From Hypericum androsaemum (taxonomy: Eukaryota; Streptophyta; Magnoliopsida; Malpighiales; Hypericaceae), in assembly GCA_963995505.1 (NCBI GenBank), contig OZ023199.1, positions 2,232,001 through 2,296,000 of the forward strand: a stretch of 64,000 nucleotides of DNA, in the 5' to 3' direction. Position 1 is the stretch's first letter, and the number at the start of each line of letters is the position of its first letter. The position numbers and the translations under genes were made by a program. Shown in pieces: positions 47,479 to 59,094 of the stretch. The notes under the pieces are model-generated. The model saw nothing but the letters and a program-made list of their open reading frames with translations. It had not been told where the DNA came from and made no database searches.

Positions 47479-48060
47479 TCTTTTTTTGTGTTTTGTTAGA
47501 TTTAGAAATGATTAAATTAATATTTTTATATTTGTAAATGGTTAACTCTGCAAGAAAATTAGAGAATATTTAGAATTATTTGACATTTTAAAACTAAATT
47601 AAATATTTTTATAAAAAACTCTACAGTGACCCGCCTTTCAATCGATTAGACTAATCAGACTAGAAAATGGAGAAAATCTAATTCGTGCTCTGTTTTTAAG
47701 AAGATTAGTAATTACTAGCTTACACTCTACTAATTAACATCATTAATAACGAATTATGATGCAATTTTGATTGGTCCAGGTAATGTGGGCCTCATTCATG
47801 ACACATATGGACGAAAATCTCTTCCCGGACCCAACGACGCTGGACCCAACAAGATCGAGAGGCATGCCACAAGCCCACTTCATGGCCTTTGGAGGAGGGC
47901 CCAGAATGTGCCCAGGCTACGAATGGAAACTTTCTCTACGATCCATTACCTCTTGACCCGTTTTACGTGGAAACTTGGAAGCCCAGACCTCGACTTCTCT
48001 AGAGACCCCATGCCGATGTTTAGTGATGGGCTTGAGATTCTAATCCACCCGAGGATTTAA

Positions 48061-49012
48061 TGTTCAAAGTCGACCAATATCGGGATATATTTTTGAACAT
48101 GGTCGTTCTCGTACCAGCCGCTGCCGCTTCTTCTGGTTGCTGACGTGGAGGGCCTCGAACCCAAACCCCTTAACGGTGAAGCGATGAGATGATTGGAGAC
48201 GGAAAGGGAAAGGCACTAAATCCGAAAGCCTCTTTGCCAATTTTTTTTAAAGGTAAATTTACACCATGATTACAATGCTAGAATTTGAACCTGGACTTCC
48301 GTGACCTAATCTACTCCTCCGTTAGGCTATATGCCCTTTGACTCTTTGTCTGAAACTATCTTACGGGAAGCGAGAGAAGCAAAAAGGGGCTGGGGAATTC
48401 CATTAATTTCCAATTTTCCATCTTGGTTCCGGAACTTGTACTGCTCCTGGGGTGATTTCTTAGGTGGATTTTTGTTCTTTTGGCTTGTACTGCTCCTGAG
48501 GTGATTTCTTTGGTGGGTTCTTATTCTTTTGATTCAGCGGCAGTAAAGTTTCACTCTTTTTAGGTTCCTAGCACTGTAGCTGTTGTCTTGTTTTTTATTT
48601 TAATTTTTGATAGAAAGACGTTGATTCCCAGGAAAAGATGGAAGAAGATGAGCGAAACAAATCAACCAAATTTAGGTGTTGATAGTGGGATCTAGAAGTT
48701 GAAGAAGTAATTTTTTAAGGCTATTTTTGTCATTTTAATGACAAAAAATGAAAAAATATTTAATAATATCAGCGAGTGACCTAAGAGTATAATAAAACCA
48801 AATTTTAGAAAATTTTTAATAAATTTTTGTAAGACAAGAGGCTGAGCACCGAATATACCAAAATTATCCCTATATTTTAAGAAAAAATTCTCATAATTGT
48901 GTTTTTTCAATTGGTAAGATAGGAACTCAAGAGATTCTTACGAGAATCTAAAGTCCTTACCATTTGGATCAATTACCATTCGTTTCCCCGCTTATGTTAC
49001 TTCGTCCAATAG
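48061..49012. other. Spacer downstream of P450 B
   Basis: No gene seen. Apart from the SINE at 48237 it holds AT-rich sequence, including a short stretch (48715-48800) similar to the inside of the MITE at 47325-47395. Confidence 0.4.
48237..48341 (-). mobile_element. tRNA-derived SINE
   Basis: On minus: A-box-like TAGCCTAACGGA, B-box GGTTCAAATTC about 35 bases on, and terminal TTTAAAAAAAA. Flanked by CTCTTTG (48230-48236 and 48342-48348). The 3' part (GTAAATTTACC...) matches the SINE in MED21 intron 1, so they belong to one family. Confidence 0.75.
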
Positions 49013-49373
49013 GCTTTGGATTGGGTACGGAGTGAAATAATTGATTCCGAACGGTTTGGAGTGAAGGGGGACCGCAGCGGCAAGCGTAGTTATGTGATAA
49101 TGGCATGCGTGGTTTTTTTTATTTTGGTCCCCTGTATTTTAGCATTTTTGCAAAAAGGTCACACTGGCATGCGCAGTTATGTGATACTAACATCCACAAT
49201 TATGTGATACTGGCATGCGCAGTTATGTGATAAATGCATTTGTATCCGGCCTGTGTTTGTGCTTAGCTTTTTTCATTTTGGTCCCCGTATTTTAGCGCGT
49301 TTGCAAAAAAATCTCCGCGTGTCTTCATTCCAAACAGTTCGGAATAGTGGCATTCCGTACCCAATCCAACCCC
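49013..49373. mobile_element. Mutator-like MITE with internal repeats
   Basis: A 361-bp element with exact 10-bp target duplications CGTCCAATAG (49003-49012, 49374-49383). TIRs of about 48 bp: GGATTGGGTACGGAGTG on the left and GGATTGGGTACGGAATG on the right (minus), both continuing to CGAAC-GTTTGGA-TGAAG. Inside are two copies of a TTTTGGTCCCC-GTATTTTAGC segment and four of an AGTTATGTGAT-type segment. Confidence 0.85.
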
Positions 49374-49383
49374 CGTCCAATAG

Positions 49384-52346
49384 ACAAAAAAGATCTTCCA
49401 TACAAATCTCTGCTCTTTAAGATTAATAATAAGTAGCATTTGGTGCAAACTAAAAGTTACAAATTGTCCGATGACGATTTAAGATTAGAGTCTAATTGTT
49501 GTTGTGTAAAAGTCTACTTATCTAAAAAAATTAAAGTAGAGATTAGAGAAACGTGGGATTTTGAAAGGAAAAAAGAAGAAGAGGTTTATCTTTCCTGATT
49601 TTCAATAAATTAGTTTGAAAATCTTACGATATTTCGTCCAGACTTGTATACCCAATTTTAGAATTCTACCGAATCACAATATGATAAAACATAGTTCATT
49701 TAATTTCTTGTAGATTTTTTCAAAAGATCAATAATTTTAGTATTGACAATTAGTACTAAAAAATCGCTATAAAATTACTCCAAAATTATTACCACCAAAA
49801 CGATAAATGGTCATATTGTTTTTCAGATTTATAGCATTGGAATTGAGCGTTACAACATTTTTCGATTATTTAGTATAATTACCACAATACAGACGCCAAA
49901 GAACAATGGCTAGGAGTGAAAAAATTATCCAGTATCCGATAAATAATTGAATTCGAATAATTTTGTGTCCGAATTTGGTTTCAAATTATTCAAATATTTT
50001 AACTCAAATTCGGATAACAAAATCATAAAATTCAGATTTGTCAAATACGGAAATATAAGTCCAACTTAAAATATACTATATGCACTTGAACTTTCTCTAA
50101 ACGAACCCACTTGGGATTTAAGATTTTTTATCATTTACGTGAACTGATATTGGATTTTGGAAACCAACAGAACGTAAGAGCAATCCTGGTTGGATTTTTA
50201 GATTCTTGTGTTATCTTGAATATCAATTTTTCGTTATTGTTGATTGGTTGTTTCGGTTCTGCTTTTCTATATGAACTGCTGAAAGCGAGTAGTTAGTTTA
50301 GAGTGTAAGAGCTTACATGGTAACCGATAAAGGTTTAGTTTGTGGATTGGACTAGATAATCACATGGTAAAAGTTGTTGTATTTTGTTAGAATTTAGTTA
50401 GTTTGGTTCGTTCTATGCTACCATAATATTTGAAATTAATTAAATTTGTATGAAGATTTAGGAAATTTACACACTTCATTTGGATGACATGTCGTTTAGT
50501 TTTTTTTAATTCGGGTAATCCAGATTATCCAAAATAATTTCAGACTTTGAATTTTGGATAATTTACTATTCGAATTCGCATTAAAAAATAACAAATTTGA
50601 GATTTTGGATAATAAAAAATTTAGATAATTTAGATTCGGATTATTCGAATGTTCACTCCTAACCTAAGGGCGCAAAGCATAGCTATGAATTAAGGGTTTG
50701 ACTCTTGGCTAGTAAAATATTGTTAAAAAATTACTTTTCAAAGAAAAATGACCAGTACAGAGAGAAATGCGTTGGACTTCTTAAAAAGAAGACTGATTTG
50801 GTGTTCTCCCTTTTCTGTCATCCGCGTTCTTCTTTTGTTCAGTGGCGGAAATGACAAAGCGACGACCTTGACTTTCGACTCACAAAGGACAGACACGTTA
50901 TCGGGGAAATATAAAGTTCTTAAAAAAAAAGTTATCGGGAAAATATAAAGTTGTAAGCCCTAAACTTTCTAAAAATGAAAAAAATAAAATAAAAGATACA
51001 GATCTTAAATAGCTAATTCACTGTTTGACTTTTTTTTCAATATTATACTTACTAAGATTTGAACCCTTGATGTTTGTCAATTTGTGCGATTACTATAAGT
51101 ATTCTCCGGCTATTTTATACTAGTAATTACCCACTTACATGTCAAAAATGATTATTTTAGTTTAATTCTACTTCGCACTTCGGAAAATAAAGCCTCTTTC
51201 TATATTTAGAATCCCACGGCGATTGACGTTAGTGTTTGTGGGTTGGCTTTGGATTCACATATCTCAGGTATAATATTAAAACGCTTGACAATTCAATCGA
51301 ATTATCTAACACTAAGGAACGATAACAAAATATATAAACTTAGCAAAAAGAATATTTGAACTATTAATTTTTTAACAACACATATGAGAGAAAGTGAACC
51401 TATTATACAATTATTACATGATAAAATTTTATCAAATATCAACTTTACTGTAAATTATACACGACTTTTTCTCTCACAAATTTTCGAATTTTCTTGTAAG
51501 ATCAATAATAAACCCTCGTGACCAGAAAATTCCCATGACGTGTACGTCATGGCGCCATTCGAATTCCACAATTGACCTATACATAGCTCCATCGCCGGAC
51601 GACTAAATACTTTTAGCTTGACCAACAGAGTTTGCCCATGAGGCTGACAATTCCCGGAGTGTAGACGGGTCTACCAGAGCTCAAAATTTTACATTGGACC
51701 GTACACTTGTTTCTAAAAAAAAGTGATATACCACGTGACATGTACCAACCAATCCACACTGGGAGGTCCAAATAATTAAAACTAAATCACTGAACATATA
51801 ATTATGAAAAAAAGAGAGAACAGAGTTACTTGGAGAGTTACCAATTCACTCGGAACATGTGGATTAACTAATAAATAACATGTCACTATGGTACTTAGGA
51901 ATCAACATAAATTCCTCCACAATTAGTACGGCTTCAATACAAGGTAAATTATGACGCCATAGAGACAAGACTGCTAAATAACTTCAGGATTATGTTTGCA
52001 CCTCTTACGCAGTTACATATTGTTAGAGCACCAGAAGTGTTAAATATTCATAAAAAATAGTGATTAAGATATAAGAGAAATAGAGTACACGCAATATACA
52101 AAATTCGGTTTGAAGACTTATATCTATGAGACGATCATTAAAAAAATACATGATACATAAGTCACGAGCGAAACTATACTTCTAGCATAAATCTCGTGCC
52201 TCACTTGAATTGCCAAAATTCAAAGCCACCTAATCAACAACCATATAGCTAATACAAACCGAAGTTGTAGGTATCCTCACCAACAAAGAGAGAGCAAGAT
52301 ATAGATATTACACGCACACAAATTCCTGGAGTGGTTTAATTTGTTG
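49384..52346. other. Spacer between MITE and kinase E
   Basis: AT-rich 3-kb region without a supportable gene. It includes the hAT-like element at 49911 and a SINE-like B-box on minus near 51055-51070 (GGGTTCAAATC). The last ~300 bases are probably the 3' UTR of kinase E. Confidence 0.4.
49911..50661. mobile_element. hAT-like MITE
   Basis: It starts TAGGAGTGAA and ends TTCACTCCTA (exact 10-bp inverted ends). The subterminal regions are full of ATTCGAAT/GGATAAT motifs in inverted orientation. About 750 bp. No matching 8-bp duplication is evident, so borders or age are uncertain. Confidence 0.6.
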
Positions 52347-55327
52347 CTAGACCACATATTCATGAGATTCAACTAGTACATCTTCATCTTCATTCTCAGC
52401 AGACTCGAAGGTCATGTAATATGAACTTGAATCCTCGCTTGCATCGATGATTCCGGATGACGAGTCTTCCACATTCATCGGAAAGAATGATGGAGCAAAG
52501 GACGGCTTTGGAGGCAACTGGAGAGCATTAAGTCCTCCCTGAAGCATCTCTATAACTTTGTGCATTGAAGGACGATCAGTTGGACTCAGTTGCACACACC
52601 ACAGCCCCACCATCATCATCTTCTTCCTTATTTCTTTATCTTCCCCGGTGGTGTCCCCTAGCCAATTGTCATTTTCCTGGCTAAATTGGTCGTGCATCCA
52701 AGATGGCAAGAAAATTTGGCTAGAATTCTCAACCACTGAACACGGGTCTCGCTTCCTTGCAGCCATTTCCATCAACATTCTTCCAAAACTGTACACATCG
52801 GCTTTGTAGGATATGCCTCCAACACTTCTGTAGAAAAATTCAGGAGCCATATAACCTAGTGTTCCTTTAATGGCAGTGAGGGACACGATACTCTTATTTG
52901 TTGGATACAATTTTGCCAAGCCAAAATCTGCTACCTTGGCAACAAAATTCTCATCGAGAAGAATGTTGTGGGGTTTGATATCAAAATGTAAGATCTGCAT
53001 CTCGCAACCTTGATGCAGATACTCGATTCCACGAGCCACTCCCAAAGCGATATCATACATTTTCTCATCAGTAATCATCGGTACATTATCTGTATGATCT
53101 CTCCCTTGAGACAATATGTACTTGTCAAGAGACCCGTTAGGCATGAAAGGATAAACAAGAGCACGTTTCGATCCCTCTGCACAAAATCCGATCAAGCGCA
53201 CCACATTGTAATGGTGGACTCTTCCAATAGTGGCGACCTCATTGATGAAATCCTTACCATCCGTATCGGCCTTTCCTAGAATCTTGACAGCTGCAATCTG
53301 GCCGCTACGAAGTTTTCCCTTGTAGACACAACCATAGCCTCCTTGGCCAAGCTCGCTCTTGAAACCTTTAGTTATCTTCTTAATGTCCGCGTAAGAATAT
53401 CTTACTGGCATTAGCTGATCATAAGTGTTCTCCAGAAAACATTCAATGTTGTCGTAGAAGGAAAGATGCCTTCTTCTCCATTTGTACACCAAAAAAGCAA
53501 TAACAAATGGAGCTCCTATCGTCAGAAATATTGCATGGAGCAGTACTGCAAGAATTTGAGAATCAGGAGGAGGATTTCTGGTTAGACGCATATCTTACCA
53601 TATAAGGAAGCGCATAGTTCTGAAGCAGAGAACTTCTTACCATATAGAATTAACACATAGTAAAGGACCGCTCTTATAAGAAATGGAACTGCAATAAGAA
53701 CAACAAATAAGTTCTTTTATAAGACAAATCGAAACTAGCCATCTGTACGAATGTTCCACACTTAATAAAAGCTCGCTACTTTTGCAACTAGTAATGTGTT
53801 AATTTCAACCGAACCTGGTCTATAAGAAGAAAAATGAAAAAAGAGATATAGCATACTCGTATAATGGACCGCCACGTATTCCTCTTTATGATCTGCATTA
53901 AATGTAAGAGGAAAAAATAAAGATCAGCATTTGAGTTGGTTCTGTTGAAGGTGGTTCATACCACGCTAGAAAAAGAAGAGCAAGTCGTTAGATTCTTACA
54001 ATTGAGCCCGCGCTTCATAAGTAGGCGATGGAGGGACGAGTCCCAGAGTTCAGCTAGTAAATTTGGTAGGGATCCTGACACCAATTAGAAAAGAAAATTG
54101 AAGGACAACACACATTTGATTTAGTAGAGGACAGAATGACATGGCACGCCATATGGATAGACAAATAGGACTTAACAAACCATGGTGAAGTGCAATATCA
54201 ATTAGAAAAATATTTGTTGACCCATGGCTTTGTCATTTCGCTCTACGATCAATTTTAGAACATTCTTAGTTGAATAACATAACAACCTGCTAAAAATTTA
54301 TCACAATAGTACAAGGAGTATATGAATTGATTGAAATCTAAGGTTCAATTTCTGGGTGTTATAAATGTCAACTTTTGATCAACAAAACATAGCTAATTGA
54401 ATTATATGATGTGGTTGGTTGAGCGTCCCGGGGTTGAATTGGTTTGCCAAATTGAGGTTTAATTATGTACCTATGATAGAAGATAGACAGAAATATAATG
54501 ATAAAGAACAATGGGAAGGCGTAAAGTAAAAGAAAATTACTACTGGTGGCCTCATGTATGCACGGATAATCAGAAGAATATTCGCGAATGCAAAACCAAT
54601 GACGCCAGGAGACGTCGAACCCATATGACCAGCTCTCACGAACATCATCAAAAGATACAAAACCTTTGCTTGTATTGACTTCCATGGACGTAACAAGCAT
54701 CAGCTCCACTCGGCACGAATCCTCTGCATATACCACATCATAGGGATTAGCAACTGCTGCGTACCAATAGCTCGAAGTGGTTGTTGATCTCCCTGCAGCG
54801 TGTTCGTCAGATTCATGACCACTGCAGATGGCGCCGTCCACATAACTACTAATCCATGGTTCCCTGTTAATGTTCAATGGCCTCGGGCAGCTTATGATAA
54901 CTAGGTTCTGTTCAGGGTAGTCAGGCGAAGTATAACTCAAAATATTACCCCACCGTCCAATAGTATACGGCTCCGCGGTGTGGGAATGGTTACACAAGAA
55001 GGTACTGCTGTTGGGTAGTGGGACTAATGAGGCATCGGACAAGCGGATGGTGTAGTTGTTGTAATTGATAGACCTTACGTAATACCTCTCGGACATGTTG
55101 TACAACATCGGAACATTGTCGTCGCAGGTGATTTCCAATTCTTTGTCGCCGCAGCTGATGGGGTCCGTGTTGAGCCGGAAAGGGTTGCTGATGTTGCGGA
55201 TGTCCCCGCACGAAGAGGAACACAAATCGCGCCCAACAGAACTAGAACTACATGTCGGAAACTGTAATAGGGTCATTGGTAGTAGTAGAAGCAGCAGCTG
55301 GAACTGGAAAGTTAGTAGATTCACCAT
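52347..55327 (-). CDS. LRK10-like receptor kinase E
   Basis: Four minus-strand exons with the same phases as kinase C: 55327-54544, 53892-53857 (36 nt), 53688-53641 (48 nt) and 53545-52347, giving 688 aa. Signal peptide ([13 protein letters not shown]), GUB_WAK-type start [19 protein letters not shown], and a TM at the exon 3/4 junction ([18 protein letters not shown]). The kinase has [18 protein letters not shown] (non-RD), DFG and [10 protein letters not shown] start at 55327 because the paralogue G begins at the same Met; an in-frame ATG 66 bases upstream (55393) is possible. The spacing to its neighbours shows it is the left arm of an inverted duplication with kinase G. Confidence 0.92.
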
Positions 55328-56234
55328 GGAAGCGTAATAGGATGCAGTATCGAAAGTACATGGGTTGGATTCTGCTGTTTCACTTTTATTCATAGATTGT
55401 GCAGGGCTGGGATGTAAGGATTTGCGCTTTCCACACGGTTTAAGTCTCCCATTATAACGTCAATATCCCGTTACGTTCACGGTAGACAAAGGCTCTCCCT
55501 CTGGAAAGAGCGTGGAAATTTTCTTTCTAATGATCGAACAATGTCGCGTGACTTTTTTATGCGAGTACAGCCGGCCACTAGACTTATCTCGTATGAGTAA
55601 TTAATTTTGATACAATTTTAAAGTCATGTGAATTTTTTTACTTACAAAAAAGTCCATAATACGTGGAATTCTCTAATAAATATCATATAATTTGATGACT
55701 TTTTGATCAATTACTATGTAGTTCAAAACTTTCTTTGTCGATGCGCTGGAAATTTCATTTCCTCTTTGCCTACCCTTCTACACCAAAAAGTGACATCGCA
55801 ACCCATAAATTGCATTTGGTACCAAAAAGTCCTCTCCTAACAAGACCGTTGGTTCGAGTTTCCTTCTCATCCTTGGAAAGTCTGAAGAATGTACCCCACC
55901 ATTCTCAAATAAATACCAAGTCAATCGATGTTTCAAGCGGAATTCTCTTCTTCCTGGATGGATGCTCTCGGCTTCTTGTGGGTCTTATCCGGAGTTGTGG
56001 ATTTAATTTTGTGTCTTTTTTCCTACCATAGTCTTTTTCCTATTGGATTTTGGCTATGGTAGGGTTTTAATGGAGGCTCGTTGGCTGCTATTTCTCCCCA
56101 TGATATTCAACATTTTTTTCTTTTTAAAGATTATTAGGTTAATAAAATATCACTTAAAAAAAGGTGGAATTCTCTTCTACATTTGAACTATATCAGTAAT
56201 GATGACTAATTTTTAGAAATGAAAGTCAGAAATA

Positions 56235-56870
56235 CAGTAAAATTTCTATAAATTAATTTAGAGTATATTAACTAACTGATAAATTAATAATTTATTAATT
56301 GACAGAGCAATTTTTTGATTCAACAAAATTAAATCTATCTAAACTCCATTGTACATATGTATATCATTAATAAAATATACCATTTAATGAATTAATCAAC
56401 AGAGAAATTTTATTGTAGGATGAATATCTATAAAAATAAAATTAATGTATAACTTTGTGCATACAGTAAAAAAATTATCCTATAATAAAAAAATTATACT
56501 ATAATAAATTAATTATTTATTAGAAAAGATAAAGTACATTGATTTATATTCTACTAAATTTACATGTTCACTCACCAAAAGAATGCATTCATGAGAGAGC
56601 TGATCAATGATCTAGAGTACCATAATAAAATGGACGTCAATCAATTATTAGATTATCTGGAAGAAAATGATCAAGGTTTAGAGGTTCAAAGTTTTTAAAA
56701 AATTATGACTAGTTTAATTGAAAATTTTGTTGATGATGATGTTCTCATGACTCAGTAACTTTAAAACAAGTTACAAGAAAGGAACACGGTCATAGCAGGA
56801 ACAACTCTTCACAATTTTTTGTTATATTCGGAGGAGACGATACTGAAGCTCTTGAACAATATTTTTAAAA
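56235..56870 (+). mobile_element. pogo-like (Lemi/Tigger type) element remnant
   Basis: The left end TACAGTAAAATTTCTATAAA fits the pogo-like terminal repeat with TA target site. The segment at about 56594-56695 reads as MRELINDLEYHNKMDVNQLL..., then continues brokenly to TLHNFLLYSEE, which looks like the C-terminus of a plant CENP-B/Tigger-type transposase. Most of the transposase is missing. The homologous copy lies at 62212-62693 on the other strand. Confidence 0.65.
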
Positions 56871-57827
56871 CCAACCCGAAAAGCGATCCGGAATTCTTAA
56901 ATTTTCAGTTCACATGGTCTGACCGGTCAGGCTATTGGTCGGATCAAAACTTTTATTTAATATTAATATTAATAAATTTAATTTAGCATAAAAAATAATA
57001 AAATACCAAATACGTTCAAACATTTAGCAATTTTGCTATATAATTTATCCAAACAAGTCTTGAAAAATGAATTAAAAAAGTCTAGAAGTACAAGAAGATG
57101 ATTATACAAGTTTTATTGTTCGACATATTAGTCCAATTCGTTTGACTTAGTTGACATATTATCGAGAATTGTTAAAAAGATAAGTTTATTGTGATCTAAA
57201 AGTGATGTACATGCTCCGAGAGTGGAAGTTGAGGTTTTGTTTCTAAATTAAATCTGATAAAATGAAAAAAATAAACGTAATTTTTTTTCTGATTCGGAAA
57301 AACGGGGTCACCCGAAAGCACCTAACTGGGGAGATTTTGGCCGGTCAAATCGCTTGCTGAATTTTAGATAAAAATTAACCCAAATTTGATCCCGGGTAGT
57401 AGTCCAATCGGTTAGACCGCATTTTTTAAAACATTGATCTTAAAACATTCATCTTAAAGCTACGGTGCAATTTGTTGTACTTTTTGGTATTTTTTCTTGG
57501 CTGCAGCTTGCTTCCTTTGTAACTGCTAACCATTCTGTAAGTACGTTGGAGTTAATATACATAACATTTACTTTTAAAAAAAAGTGCTGAGAAAGATTAG
57601 GGAAACGACCATATATTCATTAAAAAATATCGAAATATGGTAAAATTGTCTAACCAATTAGCTCAGATTTTAGATGGATATCAGATTGAAAATATTTTTT
57701 AAACCGACCCTAATAGTTATTCTTGCCAACATCAACACCAGATAGGGCTTTTACCCGATTATTTTTTGGTTTAAAACCACTTGATATCCGGTCCACTGGG
57801 CCGATTAATTCAAATTTGAGCCGGGTA

Positions 57828-57955
57828 GAACTTTTGAAAGGTGGCAAAGTTCTCCCAACAACTATTTAACACTGATGCGTTTCCAAAGACTCGAACTTGA
57901 GACCTTGATTAAGCTAGAATAACTCCCTCACCAGTTGATCTAAGTGCATGTTCGT
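57828..57955 (-). mobile_element. tRNA-derived SINE
   Basis: On minus: A-box TTAGATCAACTGGTGAGGG, very close to a tRNA D-arm, then B-box AAGTTCGAGTC and a body AACTTTGCCACCTTTCAAAAG. The body matches the SINE remnants in the P450 introns. Target duplication not found. Confidence 0.75.
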
Positions 57956-59094
57956 TTTTACCTGATTATTTTGATTGGCATTTTGAACTAAACTATTTCA
58001 TACTGCTAGAAATTCTACTTTACAATTCTACTTTCAATTTCTGCGGTAATTTTTTACCAATATTTAAATTTTGAACCATTGATTTTTCAACAAAGTGCAA
58101 AAATGAAGTGAATCTATAAGCTATAATTCATTATTTTATATGATCACTTACAATCGAATGAATCATGTGATAATACCCTAGAGTTACGTTTTGTCAAAAT
58201 GGAGAGATTTTAGAATAAAATTTTAAACTATACGAATTTTGGAGATAATTATATCAAAGATAAGAGAATTTCAAAATAATTTTTCCGAAAAAACTTTCGA
58301 CTTAAACGAAACAATAAAACCGACGAACACCTTAAAGAAAGAAAATCTCTCAATTGCGCTGCAACTTCTTCCAAGAAAGATGACCCTTAACTTGTGAAAT
58401 GGTCTTCCAAATAGAACTGTAGTTGGAAAGACTATCACTATCAACTGACAGGTTAATGACTTTGACTTTTCAGTCAAACTATTTGATTCACAAATTTTCC
58501 AGATTGCAATACACGGCTAATACTAAGAAGTGTAGTCTACTAATAAAAGACAGTTTTTAAATAATATTTTGTAGTGCTTCACTCTAAATTCTAGAAATTA
58601 AAAGAGGTTAAAGTCTATTTTATTATTGTGCATTTTTACTTTGACTGGTAAAAAATAAAATTAGTAATATAACATAACAGACATATTACTAATTTGATGA
58701 CATGTGGGATAGATAGCTCAAATAATTAGTGTTAGCGTAGGTCATTTGGTTATCAGTTAAGTGATACATTCGAATAAAATCAGTGACACGTCATGACACG
58801 CATGATAGTTCAAATAAATAGAATTAATGAATATCACTTAATTATTAATAATATAAAATTCTTGTCATCTCGTCATAAAATTTACTCGAACAAATGAAAC
58901 CAAATGATAATAAATTAGACTTTAACCTTAGAAAAACATACTAGCCGGTGCTCGTTTCCATTTTCTAGGAAGTTTCTTTCGGGCAACAATTAAAGAAAGA
59001 AAAGCATACAGATGCAAAGCCTAACTCAGAAGACCAGATACTTTGAAAAAGTTAAAACTTCCTGAACCCGAAAATTAAACAATAAGCCTAGAAA

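Larger units (their letters stand above)
38181..48060 (+). pseudogene. Cytochrome P450, CYP85 clan (copy B, disrupted)
   Basis: Exon equivalents: 38181-38679, 45382-45820, 46200-46387 and 47780-48060, with splice sites retained. Exon 1 lost one G in the GATGGGG run (about 38512-38515), so the frame stops at 38537. In exon 2 the I-helix acid is changed (AGHGTS instead of AGHDTS). In exon 4 about 10 nt are missing just after the heme Cys loop, giving a second frameshift. Introns host a Ty1/copia element, a hAT-like element, an old SINE and a Mutator-like MITE, so the locus spans 9.9 kb against 3.9 kb for copy A. It is a close paralogue of copy A. Confidence 0.92.
55328..59094. other. Promoter of kinase E, pogo-like remnant and spacer
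   Basis: From 55328 to about 56760 the sequence is inverted-homologous to 61935-63781 upstream of kinase G. The open frame at 55735-56031 is part of this shared sequence and not a recognisable gene. 56890-59094 is AT-rich spacer with hAT-like end motifs (56850-56960, 57690-57840) and a SINE at 57828. Confidence 0.5.

Noticed and set aside
55735..56031. 98-codon frame upstream of kinase E and its counterpart at 62765-62971
   Set aside because: The similarity reflects the inverted duplication of promoter sequence; the frames start and end differently and match no known protein.
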